Assembly (NCBI GenBank): GCA_026991555.1
Contig: JALXBI010000116.1
Coordinates: 1-33,415, forward strand
Direction of reading: 5' to 3'
Length of the DNA: 33,415 nucleotides
Source of the DNA: Candidatus Aminicenantota bacterium
GTDB taxonomy: Bacteria; Acidobacteriota; Aminicenantia; S016-38
Shown here piece by piece: positions 18,076 to 25,878 of this stretch; position 1 is the stretch's first letter; each line of letters starts with the position of its first letter. A program made the translations under genes and the position numbers. Under the pieces are notes generated by a model that saw nothing but the letters and a program-made list of their open reading frames with translations, was not told the origin of the DNA and made no database searches.

Positions 18076-18651
18076 TTGCCCTGGGCCATGGGTTTAAAAA
18101 TAAAATTTGATGAGCTTCTAACTTTTTTATCCCTGAGAACCCATGCTGGATTGATACGGGTAATATTTGAGGGAGAGCTGGGAAGGGGAAAGCTCCTTTT
18201 CGGGGACTCCTCCATAAATTCTCTGGAATACGCAAACCGCTACGGAGATGAAGCCCTTGACATACTGCTTAAGGAACCGGAAGTAAACCTCCTCGAACTG
18301 GAAGACATAACCATAACCAACGAGGAAGAATTGCTATACAGGATAATTAACAAATCACTCAAAAATATAAAGGATTACATCGGGCTCGTATTTATGGACG
18401 AGAGAGGCAACATATTATTGCAAAAATATCTGGAAAACGAATCCCTGGGCAAGGAAATCATAAATCTCCTCAAGGAATTGACCCACTCCATGAAAAACAC
18501 TAATTCTATTTTCGTAAAGGAGAAGGGACTGCATGTATTCTGGGCGAGAATAAAGGATGGATTAAACGCAGCCGTCCTGACCAGAACTCCCCACTCCCAT
18601 GGTTTTCTTCACTCCCTGTTTAGGGGAATCCTAAAAATAATGAAAAAATGA
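18076..18651 (+). CDS. PATAN/DUF4388-like plus roadblock-like protein (TTG start candidate)
   Basis: N-terminal GLIRVIFEGELGRGKLLFGDSSINSLEYANRYGDEALDILL resembles DUF4388; C-terminal DYIGLVFMDERGNILLQKY resembles roadblock/LC7; GGAGG at 18061; overlaps next gene by ATGA. Confidence 0.5.
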   Translation: MPWAMGLKIKFDELLTFLSLRTHAGLIRVIFEGELGRGKLLFGDSSINSLEYANRYGDEALDILLKEPEVNLLELEDITITNEEELLYRIINKSLKNIKDYIGLVFMDERGNILLQKYLENESLGKEIINLLKELTHSMKNTNSIFVKEKGLHVFWARIKDGLNAAVLTRTPHSHGFLHSLFRGILKIMKK

Positions 18652-20009
18652 AGAATCAGGGGACTACTCCCAGCCTGGCCATCATTGAGGATGACAGTAG
18701 ATTTGCCGAAAGTGTAAAGGATTTCCTGGAAAGGAGAGGTTTCTCGGTAAGGATCTTCTGTGATGGATTTACAGCAAAACAGGGGTTATCAAAGGATTTT
18801 TACGAAGTAGTTATTATTGATCAGAATTTACCGGATACCACAGGTGAGGAACTCCTCAGATGGGCTTCCAGAAATTCTCCGGATTCCAAGATTATAATTA
18901 TAACCGCCTATCCCGATATAAAAAGAGCGGTCAAGGCAATAAAGGATGGAGCCTTCGATTATATAGTAAAACCCATAGACCCTGAGGAATTATTAATCGT
19001 AATAAACAGGGCTCTCGATTTTCAAAAACTCGAATCTTATGGGGAATACAACAGGAAAATTCGGGATACCATGGCCCTCTTGAAGGGAAATTCTAAGGCC
19101 ATTACGGACATGATGAATTTCATAAAGCTCGCTTCGGCATATCCTTTTACCCCGGTCTTCATAAGCGGAGAAACCGGAACAGGAAAAACTCTTCTGGCTC
19201 AAATCATACATTATCACACTTTCAAGAATAGACCTTTTGTTTCTATAAATTGTGCTGCCATCCCAGAGGAATTAATAGAAAGTGAGCTTTTCGGTTTCGA
19301 AAAAGGAGCTTTTACCGGAGCAGCCAGAAGTAAAAAGGGACTTTTTGAAATTGGAAGGGAGGGCACAATTTTGCTGGATGAAATAGGGGACATGTCTTTA
19401 AGGATGCAGGCAAAATTGCTCCAGGTTTTTGACACGAGAACTTTCAGAAGAATTGGGGGAGAGAAAAACATCCGGTTAAACGCCAGGATAATAACCGCAA
19501 CCAATAAAAACATTGAGGAATTAATGAGGAAAGGAGAATTCAGAAAAGACCTTTACTATAGAATTGCAGTGTTAAAATTTCACATACCTCCTCTACGGGA
19601 AAGGAAGGAGGATATAGTTCCCATTGCCCGTTTTTTTATAAAAGAAATGGGAGGAGACCCTGAAAAATTACTTGACCAGAAAACTCGAAATTTGCTTATG
19701 AATTATTCATATCCAGGAAATGTTAGGGAACTAAAAAACATAATAGAACGAGCTTTTGTCCTGGGAAATGGTGATGCTCTGGCTCTGGACAGTCTGATAG
19801 AAACCCAGAATAATCGGCGGTTGCAGAACCGGAAAGGAGAATTCCCGAGACTTATTGAGATGGAAAGAAATTATGTTCTAACCGTTTTAAACGCTTATAA
19901 GGGAAACAAATCCCGAACAGCAAAGGCTTTGGGAATATCCCTCTCCACTTTGAAAAGGAAATTGAAAAAATGGGGAGTCCAGGTTGAACCACCCGCCAAA
20001 AATGAATAA
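18648..20009 (+). CDS. NtrC-family sigma-54-dependent response regulator
   Basis: REC domain (IIDQNLPD), Walker A GETGTGKT, GAFTGA loop, Walker B ILLDEIGD, C-terminal Fis HTH. Confidence 0.96.
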   Translation: MKNQGTTPSLAIIEDDSRFAESVKDFLERRGFSVRIFCDGFTAKQGLSKDFYEVVIIDQNLPDTTGEELLRWASRNSPDSKIIIITAYPDIKRAVKAIKDGAFDYIVKPIDPEELLIVINRALDFQKLESYGEYNRKIRDTMALLKGNSKAITDMMNFIKLASAYPFTPVFISGETGTGKTLLAQIIHYHTFKNRPFVSINCAAIPEELIESELFGFEKGAFTGAARSKKGLFEIGREGTILLDEIGDMSLRMQAKLLQVFDTRTFRRIGGEKNIRLNARIITATNKNIEELMRKGEFRKDLYYRIAVLKFHIPPLRERKEDIVPIARFFIKEMGGDPEKLLDQKTRNLLMNYSYPGNVRELKNIIERAFVLGNGDALALDSLIETQNNRRLQNRKGEFPRLIEMERNYVLTVLNAYKGNKSRTAKALGISLSTLKRKLKKWGVQVEPPAKNE

Positions 20010-20070
20010 TTCAAAATGGCCATCTTCAAAATTCTCCCGCACATCAAGCCTTGAACCGGTTTTTTAAAAA

Positions 20071-20086
20071 TGGCAGGGATATTGCA
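20071..20086 (+). promoter_or_regulatory. Sigma-54 -24/-12 promoter TGGCAGGGATATTGCA
   Basis: GG-N10-GC with TGGCA and TTGCA elements, one mismatch to TGGCAC-N5-TTGCA; just downstream of an NtrC-family gene. Confidence 0.8.
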
Positions 20087-20101
20087 TTGGATAAGTAGAA
20101 A

Positions 20102-21166
20102 ATGCTTACAAAAAGGGTTCTCATAGTAGATGACGACAAAAACTTCCTTTTTAGCCTGAAGGATGGTCTGAGCAAATATTCTGACGAAATTGATTTAATG
20201 GTTTCCACCTCCGCAGAGGAAGCCCTGGCGCTTATAGAAAGAAACATCGTGGACCTTATCATATCTGACCTAAGGATGGAAAGGATGGACGGGCTTCAAT
20301 TACTTACCATTGTAGCCAGGAAATACCCCCATGTCCCCTTCATTCTAATGACAGCCTACGGTTCTCCTCCCATTAAAGAAAAAGCAAAGAGAGGAGGAGC
20401 AATAAGATATCTTGAAAAACCCATAACCATCGGAGAGCTAATCGGAGCAATAAGGGAAGTGCTAAATGAAACCGAAACAATAATGAACGTATCAATTATA
20501 GACATATCCCAGCTGATTTTCCTGGAGAGGAAAACATGCACCCTTAAAATAGTTTCTAAAGAGAACAACAAGAAGGGCACTTTATCTTTCAGGGAGGGGA
20601 AACTTATTTATGCTAAAACGGATAAATTTGAAGGATTAGAGGCAGCTGTGGAAATTTTCTCCTGGGAAAATGTAAACATATTTATTCACGAAAACGCAGT
20701 GGTTGAGGAAAACGAAAACTTAATCCAAAACTTAGAGTTCATAATAATTCGGGCCTTAGAACAAAGAGAGGTAAGGGCCGAGGAAATCAAAAAAATAAAA
20801 ACTCAAACTAAGGAGACTAAAATAGCCTTCAATTACAAAAAACTGGTGGAGAACCTGAAGGAAATACCCGGCTACAAGGCGGCAGCTGTGTTCAATATCA
20901 ACGGAGAACAGGTTATCTTTGATGCCCTTAAGGACCCGGATAGGGTAAGGAAATACTTTCTCCAGATGACAAGCCTCTTCGTGGCAGGGTCCAGGGCAAC
21001 GGAAAAAACCGGAGCGGGACAAATGGGTTTCATTCAAACTGATTCCGATATGGGAAAGTTTCTGGCAAGAAGGAGGAAGAAGTTTATTATCATGATTCTT
21101 TTAGGGGAGGATGGAAATTTAGCCTTGGCCAAGGACGCCCTTGAAGAGGTTTCTGAAAAACTGTAA
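20102..21166 (+). CDS. Response regulator with DUF4388 (PATAN) and roadblock-like C-terminal domain
   Basis: REC (RVLIVDDDKNF, DLIISDLRMERMDG), DUF4388-like (KKGTLSFREGKLIYAKTDKFEGLEAAVEIFSWE), C-terminal roadblock-like (IPGYKAAAVFNINGEQVIFDA). Confidence 0.78.
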   Translation: MLTKRVLIVDDDKNFLFSLKDGLSKYSDEIDLMVSTSAEEALALIERNIVDLIISDLRMERMDGLQLLTIVARKYPHVPFILMTAYGSPPIKEKAKRGGAIRYLEKPITIGELIGAIREVLNETETIMNVSIIDISQLIFLERKTCTLKIVSKENNKKGTLSFREGKLIYAKTDKFEGLEAAVEIFSWENVNIFIHENAVVEENENLIQNLEFIIIRALEQREVRAEEIKKIKTQTKETKIAFNYKKLVENLKEIPGYKAAAVFNINGEQVIFDALKDPDRVRKYFLQMTSLFVAGSRATEKTGAGQMGFIQTDSDMGKFLARRRKKFIIMILLGEDGNLALAKDALEEVSEKL

Positions 21167-21167
21167 A

Positions 21168-21527
21168 TTAGTCTTCCTTCTTTTGGCATATAAGCTTCTT
21201 TATCGTTTCAAACTGGGAAAGTGTGGTTTCGTAGAAATGTTGAAACAGGGGTTCGTAGTTTGGGAAAAGGCTCTGCAACTGTCTCCATTCCATAAGAAGA
21301 TGTAGCAACAAATTAAACACCGTATAGGAAGGCTCCTCTACAAGGGTGAGGAGTGGGATTTGAAAATAAATGGCTGTTTTCTTTAAAAATTTAAGGGAGG
21401 GGGTTCTTTTCCCATTTTCAATAAGGCTGAGGAAAGACTGAGAACAACCGAGGGCCCTTGCCAGTTTCTTTTGGGACAAACCTTTCGCTTCCCGGAGCAG
21501 TTTAATTTTTTCCCCTATCTTCCGAAT
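21168..21527 (-). CDS. XRE/Cro-type HTH regulator; start probably ATT at 21527 rather than the listed TTG at 21479
   Basis: In-frame IGEKIKLLREAKGLSQKKLARALGCSQSFLSLIENGKRTPSL completes the HTH; AGGAGG 7 nt before ATT, no in-frame ATG/GTG. Confidence 0.7.
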   Translation of the reverse strand: MRKIGEKIKLLREAKGLSQKKLARALGCSQSFLSLIENGKRTPSLKFLKKTAIYFQIPLLTLVEEPSYTVFNLLLHLLMEWRQLQSLFPNYEPLFQHFYETTLSQFETIKKLICQKKED

Positions 21528-21567
21528 AACAGCTCCTCCTTCTCTGGGACTATTTCCAACACTAAAA

Positions 21568-21607
21568 TATAGTAATATCCGAAGAAGACAAAGAAGTAAT
21601 TACTATA
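21568..21607. promoter_or_regulatory. Inverted repeat TATAGTAAT-N22-ATTACTATA, candidate operator upstream of the XRE gene
   Basis: 9-bp arms at 21568-21576 and 21599-21607; second arm overlaps the palindrome AGTAATTACT (21595-21604). Confidence 0.5.
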
Positions 21608-21618
21608 AGTGATAAGAT

Positions 21619-22269
21619 TCAGGAGGAAAGTTTTCTTATGTCCTCGTCCTTGCCCACCACTAAGAGCATGTCCGATTCCTTTATTACAAAGTCCCCTGAG
21701 GGTATGAGGTGGAGTTTCTCCGGAATTATCTCCTTTACCGCTATCACCTGAATTCCGTATTTCCGCCGCAGGTCCAGTTCCCTCAGGCTTTTACCTATAA
21801 ATTCAGCTGGAGGAGCAATCTGCTGGATTGAATAACCAGGAGCTAAGGGTAGGAAGTCTATGACGTTTCCGCTCATTATTTTATGGGCGGTCCTTATAGC
21901 TATGTCCTTTTCAGGATATATTACTTCCGTAGCCCCCAGAACCTCAAGGATTTTTTGGTGGTCCTCGTTAAGGGCCTTTACCACGATTTCCTTTATTCCC
22001 AGCTCCCTGAGGTAAAGAACAGCCAGTATGCTGGGCTCCATCCTGGGGCCAAGACCAACGATGACTGCATCCGCCTCCTTAACCCCTATGCTCTCTAAGG
22101 TTTCCTTGTCCGTAGCATCTGCCACAAAGGCCTGGCTGGAATAGTCCTTGATTTTCTCTATTATTCCCTCGTCCCTATCCACAGCTATAACTTCCTGACC
22201 GTTTTCGTAAAGGGTCTTTGCTATATAAAAACCAAAGCTTCCAAGTCCCAATACCACAAATCTTCCCAT
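21619..22269 (-). CDS. TrkA/KtrA-type potassium channel regulatory subunit
   Basis: MGRFVVLGLGSFGFYIAKTLYENGQEVIAVDRDE RCK-N domain and C-terminal RCK-C; AAGGAGG before ATG 22269. Confidence 0.93.
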   Translation of the reverse strand: MGRFVVLGLGSFGFYIAKTLYENGQEVIAVDRDEGIIEKIKDYSSQAFVADATDKETLESIGVKEADAVIVGLGPRMEPSILAVLYLRELGIKEIVVKALNEDHQKILEVLGATEVIYPEKDIAIRTAHKIMSGNVIDFLPLAPGYSIQQIAPPAEFIGKSLRELDLRRKYGIQVIAVKEIIPEKLHLIPSGDFVIKESDMLLVVGKDEDIRKLSS

Positions 22270-22279
22270 TTTTTCCTCC

Positions 22280-23593
22280 TTAGCCAATCATAACATTTTC
22301 ATAGGGAAGGGCAAACCTTCCCTTGGCCCTCCTCACTAAGGAGGAGAGTATGGTAAGGGGACCCACCCTGCCCACATACATAGAAATGATGATTATGAGC
22401 TTTCCTAAGGGGGAAAGCTTGGAGGTTATCCCCGTGGAAAGTCCCACGGTTCCCATGGCTGACATTTCCTCAAAGGCCAGCTGAACGAAGGAAAAGTTTT
22501 CGGTTATTGAAAGAAGAAAGGTTGAGAAAAAGTGGAAGGATATAAAGAAAACCGTAAGCACCAATGCCCTCTCTATAGTCTCCTCCTTTATTCCCCTGCC
22601 GAAGAACTGAACCTGCTCCTTTTTGGTCAGGATTTTCCTCATGGCAAGGAAGCCTAAGAAGGCGGTGGTGGTTTTGATTCCACCTCCGGTAGACCCAGGT
22701 GATGCTCCTATAAACATAAGCCAGATAAGGAGAAGAAGGGTTGGGAGGGAAAGGGAGGCTATATCCACTGTGTTAAAGCCAGCGGTTCTCGGGGTTATGG
22801 ACTGGAAAAGGGAAGCGAGTATTTTTCCCTTAAGGGAAAAAGAGGAAAAGGAGGCATTGAATTCCAGGATAAAAATCAGGATAGCTCCCCAGATTATAAG
22901 AAAACCGCTGGTAAGAAGCACGATTTTAGTGTGAAGGGAAAGATGCTCTCTTTTTCTAAGTAGCCTTTCCTTAACATCCCAGAAGACGAAAAATCCTATA
23001 CCCCCCACCACGATCAAGGTCATCACCACAGCATTTACCCAAATGTCATCCCTCCAGGCCATTAAACTGTCGGAAAATATGGAAAATCCAGCGTTACAGA
23101 AGGCGGAGATGGAGTGGAAAATCGAGGCGAAGAAGGCGTAGGCCGATGAAAATTTGGTGGAAAACCTTGGATAAAGGGCTATGGCTCCCAGGGCTTCCAC
23201 GGTGAAGGTGTAAATCAGAATGTTTTTAAGAAAATGGGTGAAATTTCCCATGCCTGTGGGCGTAAAACTCTGCTGGAGGGCAGAGCGGCTCATTATGCTC
23301 ACCCCCCTCCCCATGAGAAGAAAAATCATTGAGGAAAAGGTCATAAGCCCGAGTCCCCCCAGCTGGAGGAGGGTTAGAATGGTGAGCTGGCCGAAAAGGG
23401 TAAAGTCCTTGCCCGTATCCTTTACTATAAGGCCAGTGACGCACACAGCAGAGGTTGAGGTGAAGAGGGCGTCAATGTAGGATAGCCTCTTGCCCCTGCT
23501 TGCTGCAGGGAGGGAAAGAAGAATGGAGCCTACCAGTATGGCCGCAGCAAAACTCAGCAAAAGCAGCCTTTCGGGGGTAAGGCTTTTTTTCAT
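22280..23593 (-). CDS. TrkH/KtrB-family potassium transporter
   Basis: Multi-TM; DALFTSTSAVCVTGLIVKDTG, GGLGLMTFSS, GASPGSTGGGIKTTT. Confidence 0.95.
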   Translation of the reverse strand: MKKSLTPERLLLLSFAAAILVGSILLSLPAASRGKRLSYIDALFTSTSAVCVTGLIVKDTGKDFTLFGQLTILTLLQLGGLGLMTFSSMIFLLMGRGVSIMSRSALQQSFTPTGMGNFTHFLKNILIYTFTVEALGAIALYPRFSTKFSSAYAFFASIFHSISAFCNAGFSIFSDSLMAWRDDIWVNAVVMTLIVVGGIGFFVFWDVKERLLRKREHLSLHTKIVLLTSGFLIIWGAILIFILEFNASFSSFSLKGKILASLFQSITPRTAGFNTVDIASLSLPTLLLLIWLMFIGASPGSTGGGIKTTTAFLGFLAMRKILTKKEQVQFFGRGIKEETIERALVLTVFFISFHFFSTFLLSITENFSFVQLAFEEMSAMGTVGLSTGITSKLSPLGKLIIIISMYVGRVGPLTILSSLVRRAKGRFALPYENVMIG

Positions 23594-24081
23594 TTAAGCC
23601 TCCTTAGATCAAAAAGGGGCCAGTAAACCGCAATGGCTTTTCCCAATACGAATTCCTCTGGAACAAGCCATCCGTATCTGCTGTCGTTGCTCACCTTAAA
23701 ATTGTCCCCCAAAACGAAGAAAAATCCAAGGGGAATCTTGGCCCTGAGTTTAACCCTCCGGTAAAAACTACGGCAGGGCTTTGCCCTCTTTCCGTTCACG
23801 AAAAAACCATCTCCCCTTATGCTTATCTGCTCCCCGGGAAGGCCTACCACCCTTTTTATAAAGGTTTTGTGAGGGTCTCTGGGATAAAGAAACACTATTA
23901 TGTCACATCTTCGGATTTTCGGTTTAGGGAACTTCAATACAATTATCCTCTCTCCGGGAAACACGGTGGGAATCATGCTGGTGCCCTTTACTGTAAATTC
24001 TCCCAGGAAAATCCTGTTCACCAGGAGGAAAATAAAAAGAGCGAGGAGGAAATCTATTCCCAGCCTTTTCACAAAACTCAA
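23590..24081 (-). CDS. lepB: Signal peptidase I
   Basis: GTSMIPTVFPGERIIVLK, FIKRVVGLPGEQISI, VLGDNFKVSNDSRYGWV-like box; start TTG 24081 or GTG 24072. Confidence 0.93.
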   Translation of the reverse strand: MSFVKRLGIDFLLALFIFLLVNRIFLGEFTVKGTSMIPTVFPGERIIVLKFPKPKIRRCDIIVFLYPRDPHKTFIKRVVGLPGEQISIRGDGFFVNGKRAKPCRSFYRRVKLRAKIPLGFFFVLGDNFKVSNDSRYGWLVPEEFVLGKAIAVYWPLFDLRRLK

Positions 24082-24090
24082 AAATAAGAA

Positions 24091-24168
24091 TGGCGGGGCC
24101 GACGGGATTTGAACCCGCGACCTCTGGCGTGACAGGCCAGCGCTCTAACCGGGTTGAGCTACGACCCC
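24091..24168 (-). tRNA. tRNA-Asp (anticodon GTC)
   Basis: GGGGTCG-TA-GCTC...CTGGC-CTGTCAC-GCCAG...GCGGG-TTCAAAT-CCCGT-CGGCCCC-G-CCA; CCA encoded. Confidence 0.95.
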
Positions 24169-24176
24169 GCATCCAA

Positions 24177-24248
24177 TGGGCGGTAGAGGACTTGAACCTC
24201 TGGCCCCCGGCTTGTAAGGCCAGTGCTCTACCACTGAGCTAACCGCCC
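24177..24248 (-). tRNA. tRNA-Val (anticodon TAC)
   Basis: GGGCGGT-TA-GCTC-AGTGGTA-GAGC-A-CTGGC-CTTACAA-GCCGG...AGAGG-TTCAAGT-CCTCT-ACCGCCC-A; CCA not encoded. Confidence 0.95.
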
Positions 24249-24256
24249 GAAACTCA

Positions 24257-24285
24257 ATTTTATATTAACCGGCCTGGCTTGTCAA
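24257..24285 (-). promoter_or_regulatory. Sigma-70 promoter TTGACA-N17-TAAAAT upstream of tRNA-Val/tRNA-Asp
   Basis: Minus strand TTGACA (24285-24280), 17-bp spacer, TAAAAT (24262-24257), just ahead of the tRNA 5' end at 24248. Confidence 0.75.
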
Positions 24286-24310
24286 TCCCCACTGCTCTAT
24301 AGCTATTGCG

Positions 24311-24703
24311 CTATATTTCCCCGAGCTCCTTAAGTGCTTCAAGCAGACGGACCTCGTGTTTCTTCATTATGACCCTGGCAAATCCCAGGTTGCCTCCTCT
24401 ATTTAACGCTATACCGTAATAATGTTTCTGGCCGAGCTTTCTGATAAGAATATAAACCCTGGTGGTGGTAATCAGTATGTCTTCGGTTTCTCCCACCTTC
24501 TCCACTCCCCCAAGAAGCTCCAGAGCCTTTTCGTTGGCCTTAACCACTTCAGCGTAAGAAGCCGCTGCCACGGCTATGTCAATAACCTGGCTTACGGAAA
24601 AAGATGCAATGGGAAGGCCAGATTCAAGGTTAACCACTGCAGCTCCTTCTACCTCCTTAATTTCCTTAACCACATCTTCCAGCAGGTCCTCGATAGTTGC
24701 CAT
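24311..24703 (-). CDS. Roadblock/LC7 domain protein (130 aa)
   Basis: EGAAVVNLESGLPIASFS...YAEVVKANEKALELLGG...EDILITTTRVYILIRKLGQKHYYGIALNRGGNLGFARVIM; SD AAGGAGGAGG. Confidence 0.85.
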   Translation of the reverse strand: MATIEDLLEDVVKEIKEVEGAAVVNLESGLPIASFSVSQVIDIAVAAASYAEVVKANEKALELLGGVEKVGETEDILITTTRVYILIRKLGQKHYYGIALNRGGNLGFARVIMKKHEVRLLEALKELGEI

Positions 24704-24735
24704 TTCCTCCTCCTTAAAAAGGTTTTTAATTGAAA

Positions 24736-24763
24736 ATTATATACAGAAACAAGGTTTTGTCAA
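24736..24763 (-). promoter_or_regulatory. Consensus sigma-70 promoter TTGACA-N16-TATAAT for the 130-aa roadblock gene
   Basis: Minus strand TTGACA (24763-24758), 16-bp spacer, TATAAT (24741-24736). Confidence 0.85.
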
Positions 24764-24800
24764 CCTAAAGAACAGGAATACCCTGGAGCTTTTCCTGATA

Positions 24801-25325
24801 TTATTCCATAAACTCTATTCTCACCTCGTCCGGTGACACCCTTTCGATTTTTAGATCGGTATTGAAAAACTTGCCGACTCCCTTAAGAACTCCCATGAAT
24901 ACTTCCACCAGTCCCCTGGGGGAAATGTATTTCATAATAAGCACATTGGGCCCCTCCCAGCGGTATTCAAACCTGGGAGGATGAGCATTGGGTATGTTTT
25001 CCGTAACCTTACGGTGAATTTCGTTCATCTTCAAAAGAAGCTCCTTTGCGCTGCGAATACCCCGGTAATAGGGCCTGTAGACCTTCGGGGTATAAACCGA
25101 GGCCCAGTATTCCCCGAAGGCGTCAATAACTTCCTGGGGAGAGAGGTTTAAAGTCTCGGATATGGATTTTATCACCTCCAGAACAGTTTCGTCCGGGACA
25201 TCGTCCCTTACCGTAAAAACATCCGTGCGGGAGAGCCCGGCATTTTCAAGAACATCCATCCATTTTTCCAGCCCGAAATTTTCCACAATAAGGTCCTTTA
25301 TGGCGTCAAGTATAGCTCCTTTCAT
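24801..25325 (-). CDS. Stand-alone H-NOX (heme NO-binding, HNOB) protein A
   Basis: MKGAILDAIKDLIVENFGLEKWMDVLENAGL; proximal His in KMNEIHRKV (H104); NAHPPRFE; YxSxR heme motif YISPR (Y133/S135/R137). Confidence 0.9.
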   Translation of the reverse strand: MKGAILDAIKDLIVENFGLEKWMDVLENAGLSRTDVFTVRDDVPDETVLEVIKSISETLNLSPQEVIDAFGEYWASVYTPKVYRPYYRGIRSAKELLLKMNEIHRKVTENIPNAHPPRFEYRWEGPNVLIMKYISPRGLVEVFMGVLKGVGKFFNTDLKIERVSPDEVRIEFME

Positions 25326-25342
25326 TACCCTAAGTATCCTCC

Positions 25343-25867
25343 CTATTCAGGAAATTTGATTCTTACCTCGTCCTCGGAAATCCGTTCCACCTCCAGGGGA
25401 GTTTTAAAGAACTTACCCACCCCCTTAACGAGACTCATGAATACCTCCACCAATTTTCTCGGGGACTTGTATTTCATGATGAGAACATTGGGCCCCTCCC
25501 AGCGGTATTCAAACCTCGGAGGATGAGCGTTGTGTATATTAGCGGTAGCTTTCCTGTGAATCTCGTCCATTTTCAGAAGGAGCTCCTTGGCACTGCGAAT
25601 ACCCCGGTAATAGGGCTTGTAGACCTTGGGCATGTAAACAGAAACCCAATACTCTCCAAAGGCGTCAGCCACCTCCTCAGGAGAAAGATTTAAAGTTTCA
25701 GAAATTGATTCCATCACTTTAAGAACAGTTTCATCCGGGACGTCATCCCTCACTGAAAAGGTAGTGGTTCTGGGGAGCCCTGCATTTTCAAGCACATCCA
25801 TCCACTTTTCCAGCCCGAAATTGTCCACCACCAGGTCCTTTATGGCATCAATTATAACCCCTTTCAT
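25343..25867 (-). CDS. Stand-alone H-NOX (heme NO-binding, HNOB) protein B, tandem paralogue of A
   Basis: 174 aa, aligns to A without gaps and about 80% identical by eye; KMDEIHRKA, NAHPPRFE, YKSPR. Confidence 0.9.
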   Translation of the reverse strand: MKGVIIDAIKDLVVDNFGLEKWMDVLENAGLPRTTTFSVRDDVPDETVLKVMESISETLNLSPEEVADAFGEYWVSVYMPKVYKPYYRGIRSAKELLLKMDEIHRKATANIHNAHPPRFEYRWEGPNVLIMKYKSPRKLVEVFMSLVKGVGKFFKTPLEVERISEDEVRIKFPE

Positions 25868-25878
25868 CCTGTCCTCCT

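Noticed and set aside
23924-24172. 82-aa minus ORF MRGRSSTRLERWPVTPEVAGSNPVGPA...
   Set aside because: Translation of tRNA-Asp sequence; a well-known spurious ORF pattern.
24298-24315. Short hairpin TATAGC-TATTGC-GCTATA at the end of the free roadblock gene
   Set aside because: Six-bp AT-rich stem without a T-tract; too weak to call a terminator.
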